From NCBI GenBank assembly GCA_963784885.1, contig CAWATA010000003.1:1-64000 (forward strand): a DNA stretch of 64,000 nucleotides, in the 5' to 3' direction. The notes beneath the pieces are model-generated. The model saw only the letters and a list, made by a program, of their open reading frames with translations, was not told where the DNA came from and did no database searches. This DNA comes from RHKX01 sp963784885 (lineage in GTDB: Bacteria; Actinomycetota; Thermoleophilia; Solirubrobacterales; 70-9). A program made the position numbers and the translations under genes. Shown here piece by piece: positions 25,701-34,476 of the stretch (positions are counted from its first letter, which is position 1; each line of letters opens with the position of its first letter).

Positions 25701-25847
25701 CCCGGATGACTGTAGAGCCGCCCCGGGGCGGCATCCAGGGGCGCCGGAAAGCTTGTCCAATTCTTTACCCGGGCCTTTCCGGCGGTTTCCAGGCCCGGCG
25801 GCAGTATCGGCGGCGATCACTTCCAGCCATCGAAGGAGAGAACGATC

Positions 25848-26309
25848 GTGGCCAACGTACGAATGAAGATCGCAGCCGGGGCGACTGTCCTCGGACTCGG
25901 GGGCCTGGCGGGTTACGCGCTCGGCTCCAACGACGGGTCGCCGGCTTCGGCCTCCGCGCCGGCGACCGCCGACAAGGTCAAGCCGAAGGTCCACACCCAG
26001 GTCATCCACCGGACCAAGCACGTGCCCGCCAAGGGGCCGGCCGGCTCCGGTGGATCGTCGGCCGCCCCGGCCTCGTCGTCGGCGCCCAGCACCTCGTCGG
26101 CACCCGCGTCGGCTCCGGCTCCGGCCCCCGCGCCGGCTTCGGCGCCGGCTCCGGCTGTGACGCCGGTCAGCAACCCGACCTCCTCGGCCCCCTCCACGCA
26201 CACCAGTGGCGGCGGCTCGGGATCGAGCGGCAGCTCCTACGAGGGCGACGACGACGGCGGCTCGGCCTCCGACGACGGCGGGCACGAGAGCGAGGGCGGC
26301 GATGACTGA
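25848..26309 (+). CDS. Anchored Ala/Pro/Ser-rich protein with acidic tail
   Basis: 153 residues from the GTG at 25848, behind AAGGAGAG. A membrane anchor (about 6-25, A-T-V-L-G-L-G-G-L-A-G-Y-A-L) is followed by a short lysine/histidine segment (V-H-T-Q-V-I-H-R-T-K-H), a long Ala/Pro/Ser linker and a Gly/Asp tail ending H-E-S-E-G-G-D-D. No FMN_bind or other catalytic domain. First gene of the apbE operon and divergent from the response regulator. Overlaps the next gene by 8 bases. Confidence 0.65.
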   Translation: MANVRMKIAAGATVLGLGGLAGYALGSNDGSPASASAPATADKVKPKVHTQVIHRTKHVPAKGPAGSGGSSAAPASSSAPSTSSAPASAPAPAPAPASAPAPAVTPVSNPTSSAPSTHTSGGGSGSSGSSYEGDDDGGSASDDGGHESEGGDD

Positions 26310-26775
26310 GCAAGGCTCCCTCCCCAGCGGAAGCACCGAGGTCGTGCAGGCGCAGCCAGCGCCTGCCGGCCCCGGCCGCCCGCGGCCCGCGACCGGCGCG
26401 GCGAGGAAGAAGCCCGGCTTCGGCCCGACCATCCTCGTCGCACTCGCCACCTTCGGCGTCCTCTTCGAGTTCCTCGCCTTCCAGCTCAACAACGGCAACG
26501 ACCCGGCGCTCGGCGCCAGCGTCCTCGCCTCGAACCGGCATCCGAAGGTGGCCAAGGTCGATCGGCCGGTCATCAACCGCAAGATCATCAAGACCAAGGT
26601 CGTCACCGATCCGCCCGCGGCGAGCAGTTCCGCCGCCCCCGTCTCTTCGGGTGCGAGCAGCGTCGCGTCGGCTCCGGCGACCTCGTCGCCGTCGGCCCCC
26701 GCCCCGGCCGCCGCGGCTCCCGCTCCCGCACCGGCACCGGCACCGGCGCCCGCCCCTGTGACCTCGAGCTCATGA
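26302..26775 (+). CDS. Membrane-anchored Ala/Pro/Ser-rich protein
   Basis: 157 residues. A basic cytoplasmic N-terminus of about 40 residues, one membrane helix (F-G-P-T-I-L-V-A-L-A-T-F-G-V-L-F-E-F-L), a short basic external stretch (V-I-N-R-K-I-I-K-T-K-V-V) and a purely Ala/Pro/Ser/Val tail of 60 residues. The tail contains S-G-A-S, which matches the minimal [D/S]-G-A-[S/T] acceptor pattern of ApbE, but in a low-complexity context. Overlaps the apbE start (ATGA). Confidence 0.65.
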   Translation: MTEQGSLPSGSTEVVQAQPAPAGPGRPRPATGAARKKPGFGPTILVALATFGVLFEFLAFQLNNGNDPALGASVLASNRHPKVAKVDRPVINRKIIKTKVVTDPPAASSSAAPVSSGASSVASAPATSSPSAPAPAAAAPAPAPAPAPAPAPVTSSS

Positions 26776-27758
26776 GCGGCGCCGACGCGACATTCAGGGC
26801 GATGGGGTCGGAGATCCGGCTGATAGTGGGCGACCCCGGTGAGAACGGAATCGACCCGCTCGACGCCGTCGCCGAGGCGCAGGAGTTCATCGAGGAGTTC
26901 GAGCAGTGCCTGTCGCGGTTCCGTCCCGACAGCGAGCTCTGCGCCCTCAACTCCTACGTCGGTGACGTCGTCCCCGCCTCACCGCTTCTGCGCGACGCCG
27001 TCGCGGCGGGAATCGCCGCGGCCGAGCGGACCGGCGGCCTCGTCGATCCGACCCTCGTCGACGAGATCGAGGGGGCCGGCTACGTGCGCTCGCGGGAGGG
27101 AGCCGTACCGGTCGACCTGCGGACGGCGCTGGCGATGGCGCCCGAGCGGATGCCCGCCCGACCCGACCCGGCCCGTCGCTGGGCCATGGTGGAGGTCGAC
27201 GAGGAGGCCGGCGTGATCCGCCGCCCGAACGGCGTCCGCTTCGACAGCGGCGGCATCGGCAAGGGCCTCGCGGCGGACCTGATCGCTGAGCGCCTCGCGG
27301 GCCAGACCCGGTTCGTGATCGGCTGCGGCGGCGACCTCCGCATCGGCGGAACCCTGCCCGAGCGCCAGGAGGTGCTCGTCGAGCACCCGATCACGGGTGC
27401 CCAGGATCGCCGCCTCTATATCGAGAGTGGGGCGGTTGCCAGCTCCGGGATCAACGTCCGGGTCTGGCGGCGTGACGACGGCAGCATCGCCCACCACCTG
27501 ATCGATCCGCGGACCGGCGAGCCGGCATGGACCGGCATGGTCGGCGCAACGGCCCTGGCTCCGAGCGGCGTCGAGGCCGAGACGATCGCCAAGGCGGCGC
27601 TGCTCTCCGGCCCCGAGGGCGCCCGCGAGCTCCTGCGCGCCCATGGCGGCGTCATCTTCCACGAGGACGGCGAGGCCGAGCCGGTCGGACCGATCGAGCT
27701 GAAGCCGCGACTGACCGTGCGCATCCCCGCCGGTCTGCTGAAGGAGGTGGCGGCATGA
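26772..27758 (+). CDS. apbE: FAD:protein FMN transferase (ApbE)
   Basis: 328 residues. Attaches FMN covalently to Ser/Thr of extracytoplasmic redox proteins. Family motifs: M-G-S-E-I-R near the start, F-D-S-G-G-I-G-K-G-L-A-A-D, G-C-G-G-D-L-R, A-V-A-S-S-G, H-H-L-I-D-P-R-T-G-E-P and V-E-A-E-T-I-A-K-A. No signal peptide is visible, so modification would be cytoplasmic or the leader is unusual. It overlaps both neighbours by four bases. No FMN_bind-domain substrate is encoded in the locus. Confidence 0.9.
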   Translation: MSGADATFRAMGSEIRLIVGDPGENGIDPLDAVAEAQEFIEEFEQCLSRFRPDSELCALNSYVGDVVPASPLLRDAVAAGIAAAERTGGLVDPTLVDEIEGAGYVRSREGAVPVDLRTALAMAPERMPARPDPARRWAMVEVDEEAGVIRRPNGVRFDSGGIGKGLAADLIAERLAGQTRFVIGCGGDLRIGGTLPERQEVLVEHPITGAQDRRLYIESGAVASSGINVRVWRRDDGSIAHHLIDPRTGEPAWTGMVGATALAPSGVEAETIAKAALLSGPEGARELLRAHGGVIFHEDGEAEPVGPIELKPRLTVRIPAGLLKEVAA

Positions 27759-28387
27759 CCCCCGCCGTCCACGACCACATCTGGTGGCTCGCGAGCCGCG
27801 CATCCGGCCTCGTCGCCCTCGGGCTGATCACGGCCTCGGTGATCCTCGGCCTGGTCATGTCGGGCCGGATCATGCGCAAACCGGGTCGCGCCGCGAAGAT
27901 GGTCGCGCTGCACGAGCAGCTCGCGCTCGGCGGGCTGCTGGCGATCGCGATCCACGGCATCACGCTGCTCGGCGACGCGTTCCTCAACCCCGGCCTCAAG
28001 GGCATCCTGCTCCCCGGGTTCATCGACTACCGGCCGCTCTGGGTCGGGCTCGGGATCGGCGCCGGCTATCTGGCCGCCGCGCTCGGGCTCAGCTATTACG
28101 GTCGCCGCCGGATCGGCGCGCGGCGCTGGCGCAAGGCCCATCGGGCGACGATCGTCGTCTACGTGATGGCGGTCGTGCACACGCTCGGCGCCGGGACCGA
28201 TGCCTCGACCCCGTGGCTGCGCGCGTGGCTCTACGCCAGCGTTCCCGTCGTCGCGGTGCTGCTGGCGATCCGGATGACCGAGCCATGGCGCCGCCGACGC
28301 CGCACCGCCGGGCGGGCGTCCCAGCCCGTACAGCCCGGCGCGGCCCAGCGGTCGCCGGCGCGGATCCCGAGCGAGGCGACGTCGTGA
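27755..28387 (+). CDS. Ferric-reductase-like transmembrane protein
   Basis: 210 residues with about six membrane helices and paired histidines at helix positions fit for two b hemes (H-E-Q-L, A-I-H-G-I, K-A-H-R-A-T, V-V-H-T-L). This is the ferric-reductase-like transmembrane domain (MsrQ/YedZ relatives) without its own flavin domain. It probably passes electrons across the membrane from cytoplasmic flavoprotein or ferredoxin to an outside acceptor. The basic/proline tail is cytoplasmic. Translationally coupled to apbE and to the reductase. Confidence 0.8.
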   Translation: MTPAVHDHIWWLASRASGLVALGLITASVILGLVMSGRIMRKPGRAAKMVALHEQLALGGLLAIAIHGITLLGDAFLNPGLKGILLPGFIDYRPLWVGLGIGAGYLAAALGLSYYGRRRIGARRWRKAHRATIVVYVMAVVHTLGAGTDASTPWLRAWLYASVPVVAVLLAIRMTEPWRRRRRTAGRASQPVQPGAAQRSPARIPSEATS

Positions 28388-29616
28388 GCGCCGCGAGCGA
28401 GCACGGCGTCGTCGTCGCCGGCGGCGGCCTCGCGGCACAGCGCTGCGCCGAGACCCTCCGCAAGCGCGGCTTCGACGCCCCGATCCGGATCGTCTGCGCC
28501 GAGGACGAGGCTCCCTACGACCGCCCGCCGCTGTCCAAGGACGTGGCAGCGGGAGCGGCCGACGGCACCTCGGTCCGCTTTCGCGACGCCGCCTGGTACG
28601 CGGACAACGCGATCGAGCTGCTGCTCGGCCGGAGCGCCGCCGGCCTCGACCCCGAGGCCCGGGAGCTGCTGCTCGACGACGACTCGCGGCTCCGCTACGA
28701 CGAGCTGCTGATCGCGACCGGCGCGGCGCCGCGGGCGCTGCCGATGCTCGAGCGCTTCGAGAACGCCTTCCCGCTGCGCACCCTCACCGACGCCGCCATG
28801 CTCCGCGCCGCCCTCGACGGCGGCACGCACCTCGTCGTCGTCGGCGCCGGGTTCATCGGCCAGGAGGTGGCGGCGACCGCTCGCCGGCAGGGGGTGGAGG
28901 TCACGATCGTCGAAGCGGTCGACGTGCCGCTCGCCGGCATCCTCGGCGAGCGCGTCGGGCGCTGGATCGTCGACCTCCACCGCGGCGAGGGCGTGCGGGT
29001 CCTGACCGGGGCGATGCTCGCCGACGCCGCCGGCAACGGCCGGGTCGAGGAGCTGAGGCTCGCCGACGGCTCGAAGCTCGAGTGCGACGCGGTCGTCGTC
29101 GGCGTCGGCGTTTCCCCGGCGGCGGGCTGGGTCGCGCGCAGCGGCCTCGACCCGGCGGGGATCGCCACCGACTCCGCGGGCCGCACCGGCATTCCCCACG
29201 TCTGGGCGGCGGGCGACGTCTCGCGGCCGTTCGACCCGCGCCTCTGCGAGCACGTCCGGACCGAGCACTGGGATGCCGCGAGCCGCCAGGGCGTCGCCGC
29301 GGCGACGGCGATGCTCGGCGATGCGCCCCGCCCACCGGCGCTGCCGAGCTTCTGGAGCGACCAGTACGGGCTGCGGATCCAGTACGTCGGCCATGCCGAG
29401 GGCGCCGACGAGATCCGCGTCTCCGGCGATCCCGGCGAGCGGGACTTCCACGTCCTCTATCAGCGCGCCGGCCGCCCCGTTGCGGCGCTGACCGTCGACC
29501 GGCCCCGCGAGCTGGCGGCGCTGCGACGGCTGATCGAGAGCGGCGCCGAGGGCGACTCCCGCGCAACCGACTCCCATCCCTCACCCGAGACCACCGAACA
29601 GGAGGAAATGCCATGA
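28384..29616 (+). CDS. NAD(P)H:ferredoxin reductase (rhodocoxin-reductase type)
   Basis: 410 residues from a GTG overlapping the previous stop. FAD site V-V-V-A-G-G-G-L-A-A-Q at the N-terminus, P-Y-D-R-P-P-L-S-K motif, NAD(P) site V-V-V-G-A-G-F-I-G-Q-E-V and second FAD motif V-W-A-A-G-D-V. It belongs to the ferredoxin/putidaredoxin reductase family. With the next gene it forms a cytoplasmic electron-delivery pair. The acidic/Ser-rich C-terminal extension is unusual. Confidence 0.88.
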   Translation: MSAASEHGVVVAGGGLAAQRCAETLRKRGFDAPIRIVCAEDEAPYDRPPLSKDVAAGAADGTSVRFRDAAWYADNAIELLLGRSAAGLDPEARELLLDDDSRLRYDELLIATGAAPRALPMLERFENAFPLRTLTDAAMLRAALDGGTHLVVVGAGFIGQEVAATARRQGVEVTIVEAVDVPLAGILGERVGRWIVDLHRGEGVRVLTGAMLADAAGNGRVEELRLADGSKLECDAVVVGVGVSPAAGWVARSGLDPAGIATDSAGRTGIPHVWAAGDVSRPFDPRLCEHVRTEHWDAASRQGVAAATAMLGDAPRPPALPSFWSDQYGLRIQYVGHAEGADEIRVSGDPGERDFHVLYQRAGRPVAALTVDRPRELAALRRLIESGAEGDSRATDSHPSPETTEQEEMP

Positions 29617-29819
29617 CCCTGATCCCGACCATCGACGAGGGGGCGTGCAGCGCCCACGGCGACTGCGTCGCCGTCGCCCCGACCGCGTTCGCCCTCGAGG
29701 AGACCGCCGTCGTGATCGGTGCCGCGACCGACGAGGAGCTGATGGCGGCCGCCGAGGCCTGCCCGGCGCTCGCGATCACGCTGACGGACGCGAGCACCGG
29801 GCAGGTGGTCTTTCCCTGA
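29613..29819 (+). CDS. [3Fe-4S]-type ferredoxin
   Basis: 68 residues with three cluster cysteines, C12, C18 (C-S-A-H-G-D-C) and C50 (A-C-P-A-L-A). The missing fourth cysteine (H15 position) points to a [3Fe-4S] cluster, as in ferredoxins that serve P450s or oxygenases. Start overlaps the reductase stop. Last gene of the redox operon. Confidence 0.9.
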   Translation: MTLIPTIDEGACSAHGDCVAVAPTAFALEETAVVIGAATDEELMAAAEACPALAITLTDASTGQVVFP

Positions 29820-29830
29820 CCCCGAGGCGG

Positions 29831-29860
29831 CCTGCTCCGAGCGCCGTCGCTCGGAGCAGG
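29831..29860 (+). terminator. Strong hairpin ending the redox operon
   Basis: Perfect 13-base arms (CCTGCTCCGAGCG and its complement) around a 4-base loop, starting 12 bases after the ferredoxin stop. No T-tract follows. Confidence 0.65.
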
Positions 29861-29986
29861 TCAGCCTCCGTCCGAACGATCGCGCTCGGCGCCCCGGCCC
29901 TGGCGCAGTCGTCGCATCACCGAGGCCGGATGGTGTCTTTGCATCATTCTTGACCTACGTTGCAGTAGCGGCTAGGGTGTCGCGCC

Positions 29987-30919
29987 ATGGCGAGTCCAGC
30001 ATCCGCCCGCGCGCCGTCGCCGGTGATGGTGACCCGGATCCCGAACCCCGAGGAGCCCGTCCCGCGGGTCGCCTGGCCGACTCTCGCGCTGATGATCGCG
30101 GCGTTCGGGCTGTTCGCCGGGTCGACCGCGGCCGCCGTGAGCGGGCTCTGGCCATGGCCGCCGTCGGCGGCCCTGAACGCGGTCGCGATCTACATGCTGT
30201 TCACGGTCGCCCATGACGCCGCTCATCACTCGGCCTCGAGCGACGACATCCTCAACCGCTGGATGGGGCGGCTGTCGATCCCGTTCCTGTCGCCGGCGTT
30301 CGGGTTCGGTGCCTTCCGGTTCATCCACATGCAGCACCACCGGTTCACCAACGACGACGACGGCCGCGACCCCGACCACTACACGATGGAGGGACCGGGC
30401 TGGCAGCGGCCGCTGCGCTGGACCACCCTCGATTTGCACTACGTCCGGTTCTACCTGCCGCAGATCGGCGCTCGCCCGCGCAGCGAGCAGATCGAGATCG
30501 CGGTTCAGCTCACCCTCTTCGCCGCGCTCTGCGTATGGCTCGTCGCGGCCGGGTGGGGCGGGGAGATCGTTCTGCTCTACCTGCTCCCGCAGCGTCTCGC
30601 CATCGCCTATCTCGCCTGGGCGTTCGACTACCTGCCGCACAACTCGCTCCATGCCCGGCCGGGCGACGACCGCCTGAAGACGACTCGCAATCGGGTCGGC
30701 GGCGAGCGCTGGGTCTCACCGCTGCTGCTCTACCAGAACTATCACCTGGTCCATCACCTGCACCCGGTGGTCCCCTTCTACCGCTACCTGCGCGTGTGGC
30801 GTCGCAACGAGCGTCGTTACCTCGACGGCGATCCCGCCCTCTCGACGCTCAGTGGCCGCCCGATCACCAGCGAGGAGTACCGGGAGATGAGAAGGCTCGT
30901 CGAGGATCACGAGCACTGA
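29987..30919 (+). CDS. Membrane fatty acid desaturase family protein
   Basis: 310 residues, about four membrane helices and the three histidine boxes of the di-iron desaturase/hydroxylase family: H-D-A-A-H-H, H-M-Q-H-H and H-L-V-H-H. Relatives desaturate acyl chains or hydroxylate carotenoids; the substrate cannot be told. Such enzymes need ferredoxin and a reductase, which are encoded directly upstream. A methionine 14 residues in is an alternative start. Confidence 0.8.
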   Translation: MASPASARAPSPVMVTRIPNPEEPVPRVAWPTLALMIAAFGLFAGSTAAAVSGLWPWPPSAALNAVAIYMLFTVAHDAAHHSASSDDILNRWMGRLSIPFLSPAFGFGAFRFIHMQHHRFTNDDDGRDPDHYTMEGPGWQRPLRWTTLDLHYVRFYLPQIGARPRSEQIEIAVQLTLFAALCVWLVAAGWGGEIVLLYLLPQRLAIAYLAWAFDYLPHNSLHARPGDDRLKTTRNRVGGERWVSPLLLYQNYHLVHHLHPVVPFYRYLRVWRRNERRYLDGDPALSTLSGRPITSEEYREMRRLVEDHEH

Positions 30920-31054
30920 CCCCGCCGAGCGCTCCGGCTCCGGGAGCCCGGTTGGCACACCCGTCACCGATTCGCGACGATCCTGCACATTCGTCCTACC
31001 ACCCGTGAGCTCAGAAGCGCCAGGGTGGAGGGCCGAAGCGATCAGGAGGAGAGC

Positions 31055-31369
31055 ATGGCGAAGCAGGAGAACCAGCTCACCGGAGCGGAGCGCGAGCAGG
31101 CGATCATCGAGCTGATCCGGGCGGTCCCGGAGGGGTTCGTGACGACTTACGGGGACCTCTGTCCCGAGGCGCCGCGCCTGCCCGGCCGGGTCCTCGCGAC
31201 GACCGCGGAGAAGCTGCCGTGGCACCGAATCGTCCGTGCCGACGGAACGGTCGCCCAGGGTGAGCGTCAGCGTCGGCTCCTGCGCCGGGAGGGCATCCCC
31301 TTCGCCGGCGAGCGCGTCGACATGGACGCCGCCCACATACCCCGCGAGGCGCTGCTCGCGAACCGGTGA
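31055..31369 (+). CDS. Alkyltransferase-like (ATL) DNA repair protein
   Basis: 104 residues with the MGMT/Ogt DNA-binding fold (F-V-T-T-Y-G-D-L start of helix, P-x-H-R site). The alkyl-accepting cysteine of P-C-H-R is replaced by tryptophan, W56 in P-W-H-R, the hallmark of ATL proteins, which bind O6-alkylguanine and hand it to nucleotide excision repair. A perfect AGGAGG site sits 5 bases before the ATG at 31055. Confidence 0.85.
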   Translation: MAKQENQLTGAEREQAIIELIRAVPEGFVTTYGDLCPEAPRLPGRVLATTAEKLPWHRIVRADGTVAQGERQRRLLRREGIPFAGERVDMDAAHIPREALLANR

Positions 31370-31494
31370 GGGCCGCCCGCCCGGCTGCCGGCGCCGACGA
31401 TCGGCCCGGCTCGATTGTCAGAAACGCGTCGCCGCGTCCGACCCAAGTCGGCGCCGCACGGACGCGGCCCGGGTTGTGGGGAGGAGGACGGTCG

Positions 31495-31515
31495 GGGGAC
31501 GGACAGGCCGTCCCC
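31495..31515. terminator. Hairpin between convergent genes
   Basis: Perfect 8-base arms GGGGACGG/CCGTCCCC with a 5-base loop between the ATL gene and the convergent c-di-GMP enzyme gene. No T-tract. Confidence 0.45.
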
Positions 31516-31544
31516 TCCCTGCGACTCCGGGAAGGAGGCGCGCC

Positions 31545-34238
31545 TCAGCCGTCGCCGTCGCGGGAGCCGACGACCCGCAGCAGCGCCTCGACGACCTGCG
31601 GGTCGAACTGGGTGCCGGCGCCGGCCTGGAGCTCGCGTCGCGCGACCGTCTCGGGCATCGCGGCCCGGTAGGGGCGGTCGGTCGTCATCGCGTCGTAGGC
31701 GTCGCAGGCGAAGACGATCCGGGCGCCGAGCGGGATCGCCTCCCCGGCGAGCCCGTCCGGGTAGCCCCTGCCGTCCCAGCGCTCGTGAGCGCTGCGGACG
31801 ATCGGCCGGATCGGTGCCAGGAACTCGATCGGTTCGATGATCCGCTCGCCGATCAAGGTGTGGCGCTCGGCCTCGGCCCGCTCGCCGTGGTCGAGGGCGC
31901 CGGGCTTGTTGAGGACGTCGCGGCGGATGCCGATCTTGCCGACGTCGTGGAGGGTGGCGGCATAGCGGAGCATCCGCAGCTCCTCGCCCTCGAGCCCGAG
32001 CAGGGCGCCGACGGCGACGGAGTTGTCAGCGATCGCGCGCGAGTGCGCGGCGGTGTAGCTGTCCTTCGACTCGAGCGCCGCCGAGAGCGCCTCGGTGGTT
32101 CCGAGGTAGGCGCGGTCGAGCGAGTCGTAGAGGTCGATCGCGTTGAGGACGCTGCCGATGACCGCGGCGAAGGCGGCGAGCAGGGCCGCGTCGTCACCGT
32201 CGAAGGCATTCGAGCCGGTGTCCTCGAGGTTGATGACCCCCCAGACCCCGCGGCCGGTCCGGATCGGGGCGACGAGCTCGGAGCGGATGCCGCGGCTCTC
32301 GTCGGTCGCGCGGTAGCTCGGCTCGCGACTGACGTCGCCGCTCAGGACCGTTTCGTCCTCGCGGATCGAGCGGCCGATCAACCCGGCGGACACGGGCTGG
32401 CTCCAGCCGGCCGGAGCCGGACTCGGGGTGCACTCGGCCCGCAGCTGCACCCGTTCGCCGGCGACCGAGAGGACCTGCACGATCGTGCAGCCGAAGGCCT
32501 TGTGCAGCTCGGCGGCGGCGCCCTCGCAGAGATGGTCCTCGTCCATCGCTCCGGTCACTCGCCCCGGCAGGGCGAGCGCGAGGTCGAGGGCCCTTCTGAA
32601 CCGGCGACTCGACGTACCGTCGCCGTCGTGGCGATGCGGCGCAAGCGCGGCACGGACGGCGAGCCGCAGCGGCGCATCGAGGTCCTCGAGCGCCGCGTCG
32701 TCGAAGTCGGCGAAGACCTCGATCAGGTAGACGCCGTCGGCGTCCCCGGAGGCGACGCCGAGCACGCCGCAGAAGCCCTCACGGGCGAGGAGCTCGCGCT
32801 CCGCCGGGTCGCTGTCCGGATCTCCCGAGCGGGCGACGAACGAGCCGCTGCCCGCCTTGACGATCACCTCGGTCGCCGGGAACTCGGCGAGCTCGTAGGT
32901 CTCGTAGTGGATGTCGGTCGGCACGACACGGGCGCCGGTCCGGCGCCGGTCGCGGTTGTCGCCGAGGGCGACGTCGCGGAGCCGCGACTCGCCCGCCGGG
33001 GCGTGGGAGATCGCCCAGCGGGCGAGGTCGCCGGCGGCGGTGAACGCGGTCGCGACGACCTCGAGCCGGTCGAGCGTCGGTGCCCCGGCGAGCTCGTCGT
33101 CGAGCGTCCGCGCGATCTCCTCGGCGGTCTCCCAGAAGCGCGAGCGGAAGCCGCCGGGGGGGACCGGCACGAACTCGCCCTCGCGCTCCTCGGCCGCCTG
33201 GGCGGCGGTGCAGACCCGGTTGCCGCCGCGATGTTTGGCGAGGTACTGGGCTGCGTCGGCTGCGGCTAGAAGCTGCGACGGAGTCGCGGTCTCCGGCACC
33301 GCCATCGCGACGCCACAGGAGACCGCCAGCGGGTCGTCGTCATCGGCGAGCAGCCGCTGGGCGCCGGCGGCGAGCTCGGTGATCGCCGGCGCTTCGACGC
33401 CGCCGGCATCCTCGGGGCGGCTCTCGAGGAGGACGCCGAACTCGTCGCCGCCGATCCGGCCGACGAACGAGCCCGGGTAGGAGGCGGCGGAGCGGACCAG
33501 GGCACGGCCGACCCGGCGCAGAGCATCGTCGCCGGCCGCGTGCCCGCGGGTGTCGTTGATCGCCTTCAGGCGATCGACGTCGCAGAGCATGATCGTCAGC
33601 TCCGCGGACCCGGTGGTGAATCGCCGGAGCGCTCGCTCGAGGCGCTCCTCGAAGGCGCGGCGGTTGGCGAGACCGGTGAGCGCATCCTCGTAGGCGAGGC
33701 GAGAGACGTGCGAGAACATCTCACCGCGTGAGACGACCGCCGCGATCTGCGCCGCGATCGCCTCGAGGAAGCGGACGTCGTCGGCGCGGAAGGGCGGATC
33801 CCCGGCCGCGGTCGAGGCCCAGACACCGCCCCAGGCACGGCCCTCGACCTCGATTGCGACGCTCATGTCGGAGGTCTTCTCGAACTGCCGGAGGAGCTCG
33901 ATCGTGTTCGGGTCGCCATCGGGGTCGTCGACGGAGGAGAAGAAGGGAGCGCCGGTCTCCGCGAGCGACCGGAGCCGGGGGTAGGCCGCGACCTCGTAGA
34001 CCTCGTTGGCGGGAAACTTCTCCTCGCCGGGCCCGAGGTCGCCGACGTTGATCAACACCCGGTAGCGGCGGCCCTCGTCCTCGAACCTGCTGATCGAGAG
34101 CGACGCGGCGCCGACGGCGGCCCGCGATTCGGTCGCGATCATCTCGAGGATCTCGTCGAGATCCGTCGCCGAGGAGGCCGCGGTGACGACCCGCAGCAGG
34201 GCTTCCCGCTCCTCGGTTCTGAAGGCCGTGGCGCTCAT
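31545..34238 (-). CDS. GAF-GGDEF-GAF-HD-GYP cyclic-di-GMP enzyme
   Basis: 897 residues. Order: GAF (about 10-155), GGDEF (about 165-330, intact R-I-G-G-D-E-F), a region of GAF-like folds (about 360-690), and HD-GYP phosphodiesterase at the C-terminus (H-D-V-G-K-I-G, H-E-R-W-D-G-R-G-Y-P-D-G-L). So one soluble protein carries both the synthase and the hydrolase for c-di-GMP. The R-x-x-D inhibition site normally five residues before GGDEF is absent (S-Y-P-G-S there). The ATG at 34238 directly follows GGGGGAGG, tighter than usual spacing; an upstream in-frame start is possible. Confidence 0.85.
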   Translation of the reverse strand: MSATAFRTEEREALLRVVTAASSATDLDEILEMIATESRAAVGAASLSISRFEDEGRRYRVLINVGDLGPGEEKFPANEVYEVAAYPRLRSLAETGAPFFSSVDDPDGDPNTIELLRQFEKTSDMSVAIEVEGRAWGGVWASTAAGDPPFRADDVRFLEAIAAQIAAVVSRGEMFSHVSRLAYEDALTGLANRRAFEERLERALRRFTTGSAELTIMLCDVDRLKAINDTRGHAAGDDALRRVGRALVRSAASYPGSFVGRIGGDEFGVLLESRPEDAGGVEAPAITELAAGAQRLLADDDDPLAVSCGVAMAVPETATPSQLLAAADAAQYLAKHRGGNRVCTAAQAAEEREGEFVPVPPGGFRSRFWETAEEIARTLDDELAGAPTLDRLEVVATAFTAAGDLARWAISHAPAGESRLRDVALGDNRDRRRTGARVVPTDIHYETYELAEFPATEVIVKAGSGSFVARSGDPDSDPAERELLAREGFCGVLGVASGDADGVYLIEVFADFDDAALEDLDAPLRLAVRAALAPHRHDGDGTSSRRFRRALDLALALPGRVTGAMDEDHLCEGAAAELHKAFGCTIVQVLSVAGERVQLRAECTPSPAPAGWSQPVSAGLIGRSIREDETVLSGDVSREPSYRATDESRGIRSELVAPIRTGRGVWGVINLEDTGSNAFDGDDAALLAAFAAVIGSVLNAIDLYDSLDRAYLGTTEALSAALESKDSYTAAHSRAIADNSVAVGALLGLEGEELRMLRYAATLHDVGKIGIRRDVLNKPGALDHGERAEAERHTLIGERIIEPIEFLAPIRPIVRSAHERWDGRGYPDGLAGEAIPLGARIVFACDAYDAMTTDRPYRAAMPETVARRELQAGAGTQFDPQVVEALLRVVGSRDGDG

Positions 34239-34476
34239 CCTCCCCCTATCGGCATGACCATTCCCGAGAGTTAGGGAATCGGCATCGCCTGCGACGAAGC
34301 TACCGACCGCGTTCCGTGCCCACAACCCGTTACCCCTTCGCTTCGGCGGGGTGGAGCCCGAGCTCGGGACCGAGCCGGTGGGGGGTGTTCAGTGCGCTGG
34401 TCACGGTGGCGTCAGGAGATTGTCGTACAGGTCCAGGATGGGTTCGATCGAAGCGTGCTCCGTCGGCGGCTCCGGC

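Noticed and set aside
26100..26770. Ala/Pro/Ser repeats as minisatellite or CRISPR-like DNA
   Set aside because: No regular unit or spacer; simple low-complexity coding of linker peptides.
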